From: Chloroflexota bacterium
GTDB taxonomy: Bacteria > Chloroflexota > Dehalococcoidia > SM23-28-2 > RBG-16-64-32
Length of the DNA: 64,000 nucleotides
Assembly: GCA_029262695.1 (NCBI GenBank)
Contig: JAJCYV010000026.1
Coordinates: 56,381-120,380, forward strand
Direction: 5' to 3'
Position 1 is the first letter of the stretch, and each line of letters opens with the position of its first letter. This document shows positions 1 to 8,094 of this stretch, in pieces. A program made the position numbers and the translations under genes. The notes beneath the pieces are model-generated. The model had not been told where the DNA came from. It worked only from the letters and a program-made list of their open reading frames with translations, and made no database searches.

Positions 1-23
1 CTACTGCCTGTACTGTCATCCAT
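1..23 (-). CDS. 5' end of an unidentified gene, cut by the window edge
   Basis: Only the first seven codons of a minus-strand gene are inside the window: ATG at 23, reading MDDSTGS and off the left edge. The start is supported by a near-perfect Shine-Dalgarno, AAGGAGGTGAT, at 28-38 with good spacing. It lies about 80 bases downstream of murE on the same strand, so it is probably co-transcribed. Genes after murE are often murF or mraY, but seven codons cannot show which this is. Confidence 0.55.
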
Positions 24-100
24 TCACATCACCTCCTTATCTGCGGGCATGGTAACAGATTTGGCGACCGCGTGGGGACGATTCTTGTGAAGGATTCGCG

Positions 101-1618
101 TCAGCCGGCGAGGATCGAGCGCAGGGCGGCGCGGGCGACGGTTGGGTCGTGGCACTCGTAGCTGGTGTCGCCGACGTGGACAGTGCGCTCGTGGCCCTTG
201 CCAGCGAGGAGGACGGCGTCTTCGTCGACAGCCATCGCCAGCGCCTGGGCGATCGCTTCGCGCCGGTCGGGGACGACGGCGAAGTCGTGGCCTTCGCGCT
301 TGCCGGCGGCGCGCATGGCATCGGCGATGTCAGTGATGATCGCGTCGCGGTCCTCGGTGTAGGGGTTGTCGTCGGTGATGATCGAGTAGTCTGCCAGCTC
401 GGCGGCGACGGCCGCCATGCCGGGGCGCCGCTCGCGGTCACGCTCGCCGATGCAGCCGAAGACGGCGATGATGCGGCCACGGACGGTGGCGCGCAGGTGC
501 TCCAGGACAGCGCGGAGGGAGGCCGGGGCGTGCGCGAAGTCGACGAGGGTGGTGAACGGCTGGCCTTCGTCGATCACCTCCATGCGGCCGGGCGCGCCGG
601 GCCAGGTTTCGATCGCGCGCGCGGCCGCTTCGAGGTCGAGACCGGCGGCGAGGGCGGCGGCGAGGGCGGCGAGGGCGCTGTTCACGTTGAAGGCGCCGGG
701 CCGCGGCACGCGAAGGTCCAGCCGGCGGCCCTCGGCCTCGGCGGTCAGGTCCGCCCCGCGCGCGTCGGCGTCGATCCCGGTGGCGCGGATGTCCGCTTCG
801 GCGTCCGTCGCGTAGGTCAGGACACGAGCGTTCGTCTGGGCGCCGAAGAAGGCGGCCGATGGATCGTCGGCGTTGAGGACGGCGGTCTTCGGGAGTCCCT
901 TGTCGGCGGCTTCGTCGAGCATCTGGAAGAGGCGGGCCTTGGCGGCGCGGTAGTCCTCGTCCGTGCCGTGGAAGTCGATGTGGTCGCGGGTGAGGTTGGT
1001 GAGGACGGCGATGTCGTACTCGCACTCGTCGACGCGGTGGAGAGTTAGGCCGTGGGAGGTCGCTTCGACTACGGCCCACTCACAGCCCACATCGGCCATC
1101 TGCGCGAGCATCGCCTGAACAGCGGGCGATTCCGGCGTCGTGAAGCGGCCGGTGTCGGGCAGGAGTTCGTCGCCGATGCGGCATTCGACGGTGCTGATGA
1201 GGCCCGCGCCGTGACCGGTGGCGTTGAGGACGTGCGCGAGGAGGTGGCAGAGGCTGGTCTTGCCGTCCGTGCCGGTGACGCCGATGACGTTGAGACGCTT
1301 CGCCGGATAGCCGTGGAAGGCGGCGGCGATCTGCGCCAGGCCGCGGCGGGTGTCCGGAAGGACGAGGACGTCGGCGCCGCCGCCTTCGATCAGCGGTCGC
1401 CAGAGCGCCTCGCGGTCTTCCTGGACGGCGACGGCCTGTGCGCCGGACTCGACGGTGCGGGCGAGGTAGGCGTGGCCGTCGACGGTGAGGCCGGCGACGG
1501 CGACGAAGAGCGCGCCGGGCCGGGCCAGCCGCGAGTCCTGCTCAATGGCGGTGACCTCGACTTCGCCGTCGCCGATGAGGCGGGCGCCGGTGAGGCGAGC
1601 GAGTTCAGAGAGGCGCAT
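101..1618 (-). CDS. murE: UDP-N-acetylmuramoyl-tripeptide synthetase (MurE family)
   Basis: Cytoplasmic Mur ligase that adds the third amino acid to UDP-MurNAc-L-Ala-D-Glu using ATP. The 505-residue length is normal. An N-terminal substrate domain is followed by the ATP-binding motif GVTGTDGKTS near residue 115, the central ligase domain, and a C-terminal domain with VDFAHAP and the substrate motif DNPY near residue 418. In diaminopimelate-adding MurE this last motif is DNPR, with the arginine gripping the distal carboxylate; here it is tyrosine, so lysine or ornithine is the likelier substrate (inference). The ATG is preceded by TATCGT only six bases upstream and no clear Shine-Dalgarno. The RNase P RNA lies immediately upstream on the same strand. 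Confidence 0.93.
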   Translation of the reverse strand: MRLSELARLTGARLIGDGEVEVTAIEQDSRLARPGALFVAVAGLTVDGHAYLARTVESGAQAVAVQEDREALWRPLIEGGGADVLVLPDTRRGLAQIAAAFHGYPAKRLNVIGVTGTDGKTSLCHLLAHVLNATGHGAGLISTVECRIGDELLPDTGRFTTPESPAVQAMLAQMADVGCEWAVVEATSHGLTLHRVDECEYDIAVLTNLTRDHIDFHGTDEDYRAAKARLFQMLDEAADKGLPKTAVLNADDPSAAFFGAQTNARVLTYATDAEADIRATGIDADARGADLTAEAEGRRLDLRVPRPGAFNVNSALAALAAALAAGLDLEAAARAIETWPGAPGRMEVIDEGQPFTTLVDFAHAPASLRAVLEHLRATVRGRIIAVFGCIGERDRERRPGMAAVAAELADYSIITDDNPYTEDRDAIITDIADAMRAAGKREGHDFAVVPDRREAIAQALAMAVDEDAVLLAGKGHERTVHVGDTSYECHDPTVARAALRSILAG

Positions 1619-1659
1619 GAGTTAACGATAAACGGCGGAGGCCGCCGCCGCGAGTGTCT

Positions 1660-2027
1660 GGAGTAGTCCAGCAGGCCTGTAGGCCGAGTTCTGTATCCGC
1701 CGAGGCGGACGGTGACCATCAATCTAGGACTCCGGTTACCCGAAGCCTCAAGCAGCCAACCCGAGGGTCTGGGTCGAGCACCCTTAGCGCCCTCCTATTT
1801 GGCCTTGCTCCGCGCGGGGTTTGGCCGGCCGCCGGCTCTCACCGGCGCCGGTGGGCTCTTACCCCACCATTTCACCCTTACCCCGACGAGTCGGGGCGGT
1901 ATGTTTCTGTGCCACTTTCCGTCGGGTCGCCCCGCCCGGGAGTTACCCGGCGCGCTACTCGATTGGAGCTCGGACCTTCCTCCCCGACAAGTCGGGGCGG
2001 CCACCCGGCCTACTGGACTACTCCCCA
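1660..2027 (-). ncRNA. rnpB: RNase P RNA, bacterial class A
   Basis: The RNA component of the tRNA 5'-processing ribozyme. Read on the minus strand it contains the hallmark conserved blocks in order: GGAGGAAGGTCCGAGCTCC near the 5' end, ACAGAAACATACCGCC, GGGTGAAATGGTGGGGTAAGAGCCCACC (split here for description), and ACAGAACTCGGCCTACAGG near the 3' end. The two ends pair as an 18-base P1 helix (GGAGTAGTCCAGTAGGCC with GGCCTGCTGGACTACTCC, one G-U), which defines the boundaries to within a few bases. An internal GCCCCGACTTGTCGGGG type hairpin is also visible. ORFs listed across this stretch are shadows. Confidence 0.95.
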
Positions 2028-2119
2028 TTCTAGCAGTGATCGCCTAGACCGCACCTTCACCGACGTGCGGGAATGCGGCGGCGGCGGCGAGCGTCCTCTT
2101 ATACGAGGTGGTGGTGGAG

Positions 2120-2335
2120 ATGAGCGGAACAAAATGTCCGTTGTGCGGAGGAAGCGGCTGCTGTCGTGAGTGCGGCGGTCGCGGGGCGCTGGCCTGCTTG
2201 GGCTGCGACGGCCTGGGCTGCCTTGAGTGCGAGGATGGAGGCGTTGATGCGTGCCTGCGCTGCGGACGCGGTGGGATGTGCCAGCGCTGTGGAGGGCGCG
2301 GCAAGATCTCCCTGCCGGCCGGGCGAGGGCGCTAG
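2120..2335 (+). CDS. Small cysteine-rich zinc-binding protein, DnaJ-like knuckles
   Basis: Predicted 71-residue cytoplasmic protein built almost wholly from CxxC and CxxCxGxG knuckles (CPLCGGSG, CRECGGRG, CLGCDGLG, CLRCGRGG, CQRCGGRG), like the zinc-binding region of DnaJ without a J domain. About twelve cysteines could bind two or three zinc ions. The track starts at GTG 2108; ATG 2120 is preferred because GGTGGAG lies just upstream. Its stop overlaps the convergent rnhA stop by four bases (CTAG). Function unknown; a chaperone-accessory or RNA-binding role would be a guess. Confidence 0.6.
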   Translation: MSGTKCPLCGGSGCCRECGGRGALACLGCDGLGCLECEDGGVDACLRCGRGGMCQRCGGRGKISLPAGRGR

Positions 2336-2742
2336 GAAGGGCGGGAGTCCAGCGCCAGGTTGGCAAGCTGATCGGCGCGCTTGTTCTGCTCGCGCGGGAC
2401 GTGAGTGACCTTGAAGCTATCGAACTTGCCCTTCAGCTCCACGACGCGCTCGAAGAAGGGGCGCAGGCGCGCGTTGCGGACGCGGTAGCGGAACTCCAGC
2501 TGGCGGACGATGAGCTGGGAGTCCATGCGCAGGTCGACTGAGCCGCCGCCGAGGCCAAGCGCGGCTTCGAGGCCGGCGATGACGGCCTGGTACTCTGCCT
2601 CGTTGTTGGTGGCACGGCCGAGACGGCGGGAGACGGTGTGCATCTCTTCGCCGGCGGCGTTGTAGACGACCGCGCCGATAGAAGCAGGGCCGGGGTTACC
2701 GCGGGAGGCGCCGTCGGTGTAGACCGTCCAGGTGGCGGTCAC
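2332..2742 (-). CDS. rnhA: Ribonuclease HI
   Basis: Degrades the RNA strand of RNA-DNA hybrids (R-loops, primers). At 136 residues it is a compact RNase HI. The catalytic acid set is visible: Asp in YTDGASRGNPGP near residue 9, Glu in NNEAEYQAV near 48, Asp in RMDSQLIVRQL near 74, and the last Asp in KRADQLANLAL near 124. Start is GTG at 2742, three bases after the stop of the upstream recombinase gene, so it is translated from the same operon (zinc-ribbon protein, recombinase, rnhA). No N-terminal hybrid-binding domain is present. Confidence 0.93.
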   Translation of the reverse strand: MTATWTVYTDGASRGNPGPASIGAVVYNAAGEEMHTVSRRLGRATNNEAEYQAVIAGLEAALGLGGGSVDLRMDSQLIVRQLEFRYRVRNARLRPFFERVVELKGKFDSFKVTHVPREQNKRADQLANLALDSRPS

Positions 2743-2745
2743 AGG

Positions 2746-4131
2746 CTAGGACTTGAACGTCAGTTCGACGCCGTCGTCACGGACGGTGATGCGGTCGACG
2801 ACTTCGCGCAGGTGTTCTTGCTTGACAGTGAACTCCATGGACTGCCACTCGGTGCGCAGGCGGTTGACGACTTCCTCACGGTGGCGGCGGATCTCGCCCT
2901 CGGTCTCGTGTTGCTCGGCGATGCGCTGGGTGGCGACGAGGCGGTCTTCGATCTGGAGCTGCTCGGCCGCGATCGTCTGCGCCATCGACTGCGCCTTCTC
3001 GGCGTTGATCTGGCCGCTCGCAGCGGAGTCCAGGTAGCCCTCGAGGCGCTTGTCCAGGCGCCGGACCTTATCGCGCAGGCGGGTCATCTGGGCCTGCAGG
3101 TCGGCCTTGTTGCCCGTGCCGTTGGCGGCGTCGGCGAGCGAGGCTGCGCGCAGCGCTTCGCTGACCTCTTCTTCCAGCACTTCGGCGCGCCGCGTGTGGT
3201 AGTCGCAGAGGCTGCGGTTGGTACGCGACTCGCACTGGTAGTAGCGGTATTGGGCGGTCTTTTCGGTGCCGTCGGAGCGGCGCCACTTCTGCTTGCGGGT
3301 GACGCCGATCATCTTGTTGCCGCAGTAGCCGCAGAAGGTGACGCCGGAGAGGAGGAACGGCGAAACCTGGCGCTGCGCGCTGCTGGGCCGGCGCTGGTCC
3401 AGCCGCTCCTGCACCAGGCGGAAGTCTTCCTGCGAGATCAGCGGCGCGTGGCTGGCTGGAACGCGTACGCCAAAGCGTGAGTAGGTGCCAACGTAAGCGC
3501 GGTTGCGGAGGATATCGCGGACGGTGACCATGCTCCAGAGGCCGCCGCGGCGGGTGTGGAAGTCGTCTTCGTTGAGGCGACGGGCGATGCGGCGGATGCC
3601 GAGGCCGTCCTTGAGGTAGAGGCGGAAGATGTAGCGGACGACGGAGCCTTCATCCGGCACGACGACGAGGCGGCGCCGCGGGCCGACGCGGTAGCCGTAC
3701 GGCGGACGGCCGAGCGCCTCGCCCTTGACGGCCTTCTTGCGCATTGCTGCTTTGACGCGGTCGCCGAGGCCGCCGTTGGAACGTAGCTTCGTCCAGGCCT
3801 CGAGGAACTCGCCGGCGAGGTCGGCGCCGGTGGCGATGCTGACGATGGGGACGCCGATGGTGGAGAGCTGGAAGTAGCGGCGGGCGGCGTCGTTGTGGCC
3901 GTCGCCCAGTGTGGCGAGGTCGGGCACGACGACGAGGAGGAACCCCTGCGGGCCCTGCTGGCGCGCGAACTCCAGGAGCTGGCGGAAGCCGGGGTTTTCG
4001 CCGTTGCGGTCGGCGTCGAGGAAGGTGGCAGCGGCCTCGAAGCCGTTTTCGCTGCAGAACTGGATGAACGCCTCGCTCTGTTCGGCGAGGGAGCGCCTCT
4101 TCGATTCGCGGAAGTAGCCTATCGCTCTCAT
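2746..4131 (-). CDS. Large serine recombinase family protein, probably catalytically impaired
   Basis: A 461-residue protein with large serine recombinase architecture: N-terminal resolvase-like domain (1-110) with the nucleophile motif YFRES (Ser10), recombinase domain (about 130-240, PPYGYRV, RNRAYVGTY), zinc ribbon (about 260-320, CGYCG and a second Cys pair), then a long coiled coil. By eye the arginines of the active site are missing: the usual RPGF is NPGF, and the usual DRLxR is DLATL. ATG 4131 is chosen over the track start because MRAIGYFRES fits the family start; it leaves one base after the upstream stop. It is tightly embedded between a zinc-ribbon gene and rnhA, with no phage genes nearby. 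Domestication is an inference. Confidence 0.82.
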   Translation of the reverse strand: MRAIGYFRESKRRSLAEQSEAFIQFCSENGFEAAATFLDADRNGENPGFRQLLEFARQQGPQGFLLVVVPDLATLGDGHNDAARRYFQLSTIGVPIVSIATGADLAGEFLEAWTKLRSNGGLGDRVKAAMRKKAVKGEALGRPPYGYRVGPRRRLVVVPDEGSVVRYIFRLYLKDGLGIRRIARRLNEDDFHTRRGGLWSMVTVRDILRNRAYVGTYSRFGVRVPASHAPLISQEDFRLVQERLDQRRPSSAQRQVSPFLLSGVTFCGYCGNKMIGVTRKQKWRRSDGTEKTAQYRYYQCESRTNRSLCDYHTRRAEVLEEEVSEALRAASLADAANGTGNKADLQAQMTRLRDKVRRLDKRLEGYLDSAASGQINAEKAQSMAQTIAAEQLQIEDRLVATQRIAEQHETEGEIRRHREEVVNRLRTEWQSMEFTVKQEHLREVVDRITVRDDGVELTFKS

Positions 4132-4132
4132 G

Positions 4133-4849
4133 TCAGACGAAGACCAGGATGCGCTCGCAGCTAACGCACTGGACGAGCGCTGCGGGGTTACGGGCCTTCT
4201 GGATGATGTTGCGGGGCAAGGTGATGCGGCAGCCCTGGCACATGCCGCGCTCGACGGTGGCGACGGCGGAACCGTCGCGGCGGTCGCGCAGGAGGTCGTA
4301 GAGGCTGAGCGAGGCGCGGTCGGCGGCGCCGCTCTGCTCCCCACGGATGGCGCGAAGGCGTTCGATCTCCGGCTCAAGACCGGCCTTCTCGGCCACGAGG
4401 TGGGACTGGGCGGCCTGCCAGCGCGCCTCGATCTCGGAGAGGATCGACTGGGCCTGGGAGGCCACGGCCTCGCCTTCTTCGGTCTGCTCGAGGCTGGCGA
4501 GGAAGGCGTCTTCGCGGGTCTGGAGGTTCTTCTTGAGCGACTTGAGGTCGGCGTCGAGGTCGGAGAGTTCTCTGGAGTCGGTGACTTCGCCGCTGTAGAG
4601 CCTGGCCTCGACGGTGCCTACTTTGGCGCGTACATCGTCGGCCTCGAACTCCAGGTCCGACTGTATGGACTTGAGACGGCGGACATTTTCGGAGGCGGCC
4701 TCGAGCCAGTTGCGCGCTGAAGTTAGCTCTTCGCTCTCGCCGAGCTGGCTCTCGACTTCTTCGAGGCGCGCGACAGCCGCATCCAGGGCATGGTCAGTCT
4801 CCTGGAGCGCGAAAAGGTCGGCAGCGACGGTCATTAGTTGCGAGGACAT
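4133..4849 (-). CDS. Coiled-coil protein with C-terminal C4 zinc ribbon (CT398/CdsZ-like)
   Basis: A 238-residue protein: about 190 residues of heptad-rich coiled coil, then a short zinc ribbon with CQGC near residue 207 and CVSC near 230. This architecture matches the zinc ribbon (PF02591) family often encoded beside Nif3 and RNase HI genes; its molecular role is poorly defined. It heads a three-gene minus-strand operon with the recombinase and rnhA. A TTGCAA-18-TATAAT promoter lies 40-70 bases upstream. An alternative start at the sixth codon (Met) is possible. Confidence 0.82.
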   Translation of the reverse strand: MSSQLMTVAADLFALQETDHALDAAVARLEEVESQLGESEELTSARNWLEAASENVRRLKSIQSDLEFEADDVRAKVGTVEARLYSGEVTDSRELSDLDADLKSLKKNLQTREDAFLASLEQTEEGEAVASQAQSILSEIEARWQAAQSHLVAEKAGLEPEIERLRAIRGEQSGAADRASLSLYDLLRDRRDGSAVATVERGMCQGCRITLPRNIIQKARNPAALVQCVSCERILVFV

Positions 4850-4889
4850 CCGGGTTGGGGCGGGCTGTTATGGACAACCCTGCTGGCGG

Positions 4890-4919
4890 ATTATAGACTC
4901 GCCCTGTGAGCGATTGCAA
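4890..4919 (-). promoter_or_regulatory. Sigma-70-type promoter of the zinc-ribbon/recombinase/rnhA operon
   Basis: On the minus strand TTGCAA (4919-4914) and a consensus TATAAT (4895-4890) are separated by 18 bases, pointing to a transcript start about 30 bases before the ATG at 4849. The intergenic region is divergent with yceD. Confidence 0.7.
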
Positions 4920-4976
4920 CCGGCGCTGAGCGCCGCGCCGCGCCCTCTTTTCATAAACTTTTTTGAGCTTCATGCC

Positions 4977-5504
4977 ATGCAACTTCACGTCCTCCAAGAC
5001 CTGCGGCGGAAGCTGGGAAGCCTCAGCGAATACGAGCTGAAGGAGGAGCGCGTCGTCGCTGGTGACCTCGTCTTGCGCGACGTGAGCGGGACGGTGAGCC
5101 TGCTGCGAACAGACCGCGGCCTGCTGGCGACAATTGACGCGACCGCGAAGCTGGAGGAGAGCTGTGCGCGCTGCCTCGCCGGCGTCCTGGCCCAGGTGGA
5201 CGTCCGCTTCCAGGAGGAGTACGTACCGCTGATGGAAGCGGACACGAGCGCGCGCATCTACCTGGCCGAGGACGATGAGGCTTTCCGAATCGATACGGAG
5301 TACTGGCTCGATTTGCGGGAGGGCCTCCGGCAATATATCCTCATGAGTGAGCCATCGAAGCCCCTTTGCAGGGACGATTGCGCCGGCCTCTGTCCCGTCT
5401 GCGGGGCGGACCTCAACGCCGGGCCGTGCTCATGCCAGCCCGAAACCGACGAGAGGTGGGACGCGCTGGCGGGACTCAAGCAGGAGATGGACGAAGGGAA
5501 GTAA
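4977..5504 (+). CDS. yceD: YceD family (DUF177) protein
   Basis: A 175-residue member of the YceD/DUF177 family, linked genetically to 23S rRNA accumulation and nearly always encoded just before rpmF, as here (one base between stop and rpmF start). The C-terminal half carries the cysteine set CRDDCAGLCPVCG and CSC expected of the family, likely a zinc site. The track ORF begins at 4614, but family similarity begins at ATG 4977 (MQLHVLQDL). No good Shine-Dalgarno precedes this ATG. First gene of the ribosome/fatty-acid operon. Confidence 0.85.
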   Translation: MQLHVLQDLRRKLGSLSEYELKEERVVAGDLVLRDVSGTVSLLRTDRGLLATIDATAKLEESCARCLAGVLAQVDVRFQEEYVPLMEADTSARIYLAEDDEAFRIDTEYWLDLREGLRQYILMSEPSKPLCRDDCAGLCPVCGADLNAGPCSCQPETDERWDALAGLKQEMDEGK

Positions 5505-5505
5505 C

Positions 5506-5709
5506 GTGGCACCGCTACCAAAGAAGAAACGATCAGTATCACGCAAGAGGCGTCACCGGACGCACCTCGCGGCGACGGTTCCGCACCTGATTGTGTGCAC
5601 GCAGTGTCGCAGCCCCAAGCGTTCCCACCAGGCCTGCCCCATCTGCGGGACGTACAACGGCCGACAGGTGCTGGACGTGGCCCGCGAGCCGCGGACGCCC
5701 ACGGCATAG
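5506..5709 (+). CDS. rpmF: 50S ribosomal protein L32
   Basis: 67-residue L32 with the typical basic N-terminus (PKKKRSVSRKRRHRTH) and a zinc-binding CTQC...CPIC pair around residues 33-48. Start is GTG at 5506, supported by the AGGGAAG just upstream in the end of yceD and by the family start (APLPKKK). The zinc-binding C+ form of L32 is kept here. It sits in the usual yceD-rpmF-fab order. Confidence 0.95.
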   Translation: MAPLPKKKRSVSRKRRHRTHLAATVPHLIVCTQCRSPKRSHQACPICGTYNGRQVLDVAREPRTPTA

Positions 5710-5727
5710 CTCAGCACCGTTGCGTGC

Positions 5728-5733
5728 TATACT
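5728..5733 (+). promoter_or_regulatory. -10 box (TATACT) nine bases before a start codon
   Basis: TATACT ends nine bases before ATG 5743, where a transcript would begin at or beside the start codon. No Shine-Dalgarno lies between, and no good -35 is evident. Confidence 0.5.
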
Positions 5734-5742
5734 CGGCTGGCT

Positions 5743-5937
5743 ATGAGACGCGGACTTATCTACGTTCTACCCCCGCTGAGCCTGATGTTGGCTGCCGCCG
5801 CCGCGATCACGTACTTCGTCTGGTGGGACGCCACACACTGCACCTTTTGCCGCACGCGCCTCGATGAGTTCGGCCGCTGCCCCAATTCGGACTGCACCTT
5901 CGGCCGGCTGACCCGCGAGCAAGACGCGAGCGAGTAA
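5743..5937 (+). CDS. Small membrane-anchored zinc-ribbon protein
   Basis: 64-residue protein with one N-terminal transmembrane segment (about residues 6-27) followed by a short C4 ribbon, CTFC near residue 33 and CPNSDC near 46. The ribbon may bind zinc on the side opposite to the N-terminus. It lies between rpmF and fabD. The start follows TATACT by nine bases, suggesting a leaderless transcript. No function can be assigned. Confidence 0.7.
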   Translation: MRRGLIYVLPPLSLMLAAAAAITYFVWWDATHCTFCRTRLDEFGRCPNSDCTFGRLTREQDASE

Positions 5938-5949
5938 CGCTATCGCCGT

Positions 5950-6921
5950 ATGAACGAGGCGACATCATCTTCACGGCTCACGACCGAGCGCTTGCTCCAG
6001 CTACCCATGGACCCGGAGCTGGTTCTCGTATTCCCCGGACAGGGCTCGCAGAAGGTGGGCATGGGCCGGGCCGCCGCAACGTCTTCGAAGACGGCAGCCG
6101 GCGTCTTCGCTGAGGCGGACGAGGCGCTGGGGTTCGATCTCTCGCGCCTCTGCTTCGAAGGGCCGGAGGAACGACTGAAAGAGACGGCCAACACGCAGCC
6201 GGCGATCCTGGCGGCATCGGTCGCCGTCCTCGCCGCGGCGCTGGACGCCGACACGATTCAGCGGCGGCCGGCGCTTGTTGCGGGGCACAGCCTGGGTGAG
6301 TACTCGGCGCTGGTCGCGGCCGGTGCGCTGGAGTTCGGCGCGGCGATGCGGCTGGTCCGAGAACGCGGGCGGCTGATGGACGAAGCCGGCCAGGCGTCGC
6401 CGGGCACGCTGGCGGCAGTCGTCGGACTGGACGAGGCGACCGTCGAGGAGATCTGTGGCGAGTCCGGCGCTGAAGTGGCGAACTACAACGCGGCGACGCA
6501 GACGGTCGTCGGCGGCGCGCCAGAGGCCGTCGAGCGGGCGTGCACGCTGGCCAAGGAGCGGGGCGGCCGCGGACTGCCGGTGAAGGTTTCGGGCGCGTTC
6601 CACACGTCGCTGATGGCACCGGCAGCCGAGGCTTTCGCGCGCCTGCTGGCGGACGCCGAGATCGCCGAGCCGGTGATCCCGGTCGTCGGCAACGTTAGCG
6701 GCGGGACGCTGAACTCCGCGGCGGACGTCCGCGCGGATCTGGAGCAGCAGATCAGGCGGCCGGTACGCTGGCACCAGTCGGTCGACGCCATGGAGACCGC
6801 CGGTGCGCGGCGAGCGCTCGAAGTGGGCCCGGGCAAGGTGCTGACCGCGCAGCTCAAGCGCAGCCACCCCGGCCTCGAAGCGCGGTCGATCGAGGAGATT
6901 TCGGAGACGGCGAATGTTTGA
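5950..6921 (+). CDS. fabD: Malonyl-CoA:ACP S-malonyltransferase
   Basis: Loads malonyl groups onto ACP for fatty-acid elongation. Motifs: FPGQGSQ near residue 28, the nucleophile serine in GHSLGEYSAL near 116, the histidine of the catalytic pair in GAFHTSL near 217, and GPGKVL near the C-terminus. The track start gives 323 residues; an internal ATG at 6007 (MDPELVLVFPGQGSQ) gives 304, closer to the family norm. Neither has a clear Shine-Dalgarno. It overlaps fabG by eight bases. Confidence 0.95.
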   Translation: MNEATSSSRLTTERLLQLPMDPELVLVFPGQGSQKVGMGRAAATSSKTAAGVFAEADEALGFDLSRLCFEGPEERLKETANTQPAILAASVAVLAAALDADTIQRRPALVAGHSLGEYSALVAAGALEFGAAMRLVRERGRLMDEAGQASPGTLAAVVGLDEATVEEICGESGAEVANYNAATQTVVGGAPEAVERACTLAKERGGRGLPVKVSGAFHTSLMAPAAEAFARLLADAEIAEPVIPVVGNVSGGTLNSAADVRADLEQQIRRPVRWHQSVDAMETAGARRALEVGPGKVLTAQLKRSHPGLEARSIEEISETANV

Positions 6922-7660
6922 CCTCTCCGGCAAGGTGGCGCTGGTGACCGGCGGCTCGCGCGGGATCGGACGCTCGATCTGCGCGCAGCTCGCCGAGCAG
7001 GGCGCCGCCGTGGCGATCAACTACAACCAGAGCGCTGAACAGGCGGAAGACCTGCGCCAGAAGATCGAGGCCGCCGGCGGCAAGGCGATCACGGTGCAGG
7101 CGGACGTGCGCAAGCCCGAAGACGTGGAGCGGATGATTGAGGAGGCGGTGGCCGGGCTGGGACGACTGGACGTGCTGGTAAACAACGCTGGCTTCAATCG
7201 CGACACTCTGATCCTGCGCATGTCGCTGGATGACTGGGACGAAGTGATGGAGCTGAACCTGCGCGCGGTCTTCATCTGCACCAAGGCGGTGCTGCGGACG
7301 ATGATGAAGCAGCGCTGGGGCCGGATCATCAACATCGGCAGCGTGTCCGGGCTGGCGGGCAACGCGGGGCAGGCGAACTACGCGGCGGCGAAGGCCGGGC
7401 TCGTGGGCTTCACGCGGGCGGTGGCGCGGGAGATGGGCTCACGCAGCATCACTTCGAACCTGGTGATGCCGGGCCTGGTGATAACGGAGCTGACGAAGGA
7501 CATCCGCCCGGAGATCAAAGAGGCCGTGGGGCAGCGCCTGATTGTGAAGCGAGAGGGCAAGCCGGAGGACATCTCCGCGTGCGTGGTCTACCTGGCGTCG
7601 GACGAGGCGGAGTACGTCACGGGTCAGGTGCTGTCGGTGGACGGCGGTCTGGGGCTCTAG
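6914..7660 (+). CDS. fabG: 3-oxoacyl-ACP reductase
   Basis: NADPH-dependent short-chain dehydrogenase reducing beta-ketoacyl-ACP. 248 residues, standard for FabG. The Rossmann motif TGGSRGIGRSI is near residue 12, NNAG near 89, and the catalytic Ser-Tyr-Lys in NIGSVSG and YAAAKAG near 139-159. The start codon overlaps the end of fabD, so translation is coupled. Confidence 0.95.
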   Translation: MFDLSGKVALVTGGSRGIGRSICAQLAEQGAAVAINYNQSAEQAEDLRQKIEAAGGKAITVQADVRKPEDVERMIEEAVAGLGRLDVLVNNAGFNRDTLILRMSLDDWDEVMELNLRAVFICTKAVLRTMMKQRWGRIINIGSVSGLAGNAGQANYAAAKAGLVGFTRAVAREMGSRSITSNLVMPGLVITELTKDIRPEIKEAVGQRLIVKREGKPEDISACVVYLASDEAEYVTGQVLSVDGGLGL

Positions 7661-7662
7661 CG

Positions 7663-8082
7663 ATGGCGGGGAAGAGGCGCAAGGCCCGGATCATTGCCCT
7701 GCAGTCTCTGTTTGAGCTGGACACCGTGGGCCATGAGCCGGCCGATTGCGTATCGCGCATCGCGGAGGAAGAGTCGGCGTCGAAGGAGATCGCGGCGTAC
7801 GCGCACGAGCTTGTAGACGGCGTGACCGAGAACAAGCAACGGATCAACGAGATCATCGAGGAGACGGCGCCGGCCTGGCCGCTGGACCAGATTGCGGCGA
7901 CGGACCGGAATATCCTGCGCCTTGCGATATACGAAATCGTCATCGATAATAAGGTGCCAATGCGAGCCGCCATAAACGAGGCAGTCGAGCTGGCCAAGAA
8001 GTATGGTGGCGACAATTCCCCAAGATTTGTAAACGGCGTCCTCGGTTCAGTGAGCGCGCTAGTCACGGCTGATCGAGGCTAA
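7663..8082 (+). CDS. nusB: Transcription antitermination factor NusB
   Basis: 139-residue helical protein that binds boxA RNA with S10 and supports rRNA antitermination. The basic N-terminus (AGKRRKARIIALQSLFELD) and the C-terminal PRFVNGVLGSV motif are diagnostic. ATG 7663 lies two bases after the fabG stop; the longer track start reads through fabG sequence. Placing nusB between fabG and acpP ties a transcription factor to the fatty-acid operon. Confidence 0.92.
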   Translation: MAGKRRKARIIALQSLFELDTVGHEPADCVSRIAEEESASKEIAAYAHELVDGVTENKQRINEIIEETAPAWPLDQIAATDRNILRLAIYEIVIDNKVPMRAAINEAVELAKKYGGDNSPRFVNGVLGSVSALVTADRG

Positions 8083-8094
8083 GGAGGTACCCGC

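Noticed and set aside
149-1048. 299-residue plus-strand ORF
   Set aside because: Antisense shadow of murE, low complexity.
4133-4377. N-terminal extension of the recombinase from 4377
   Set aside because: The extra 82 residues are antisense-like Ser/Pro/Ala sequence overlapping the upstream coding frame; family similarity begins at ATG 4131.
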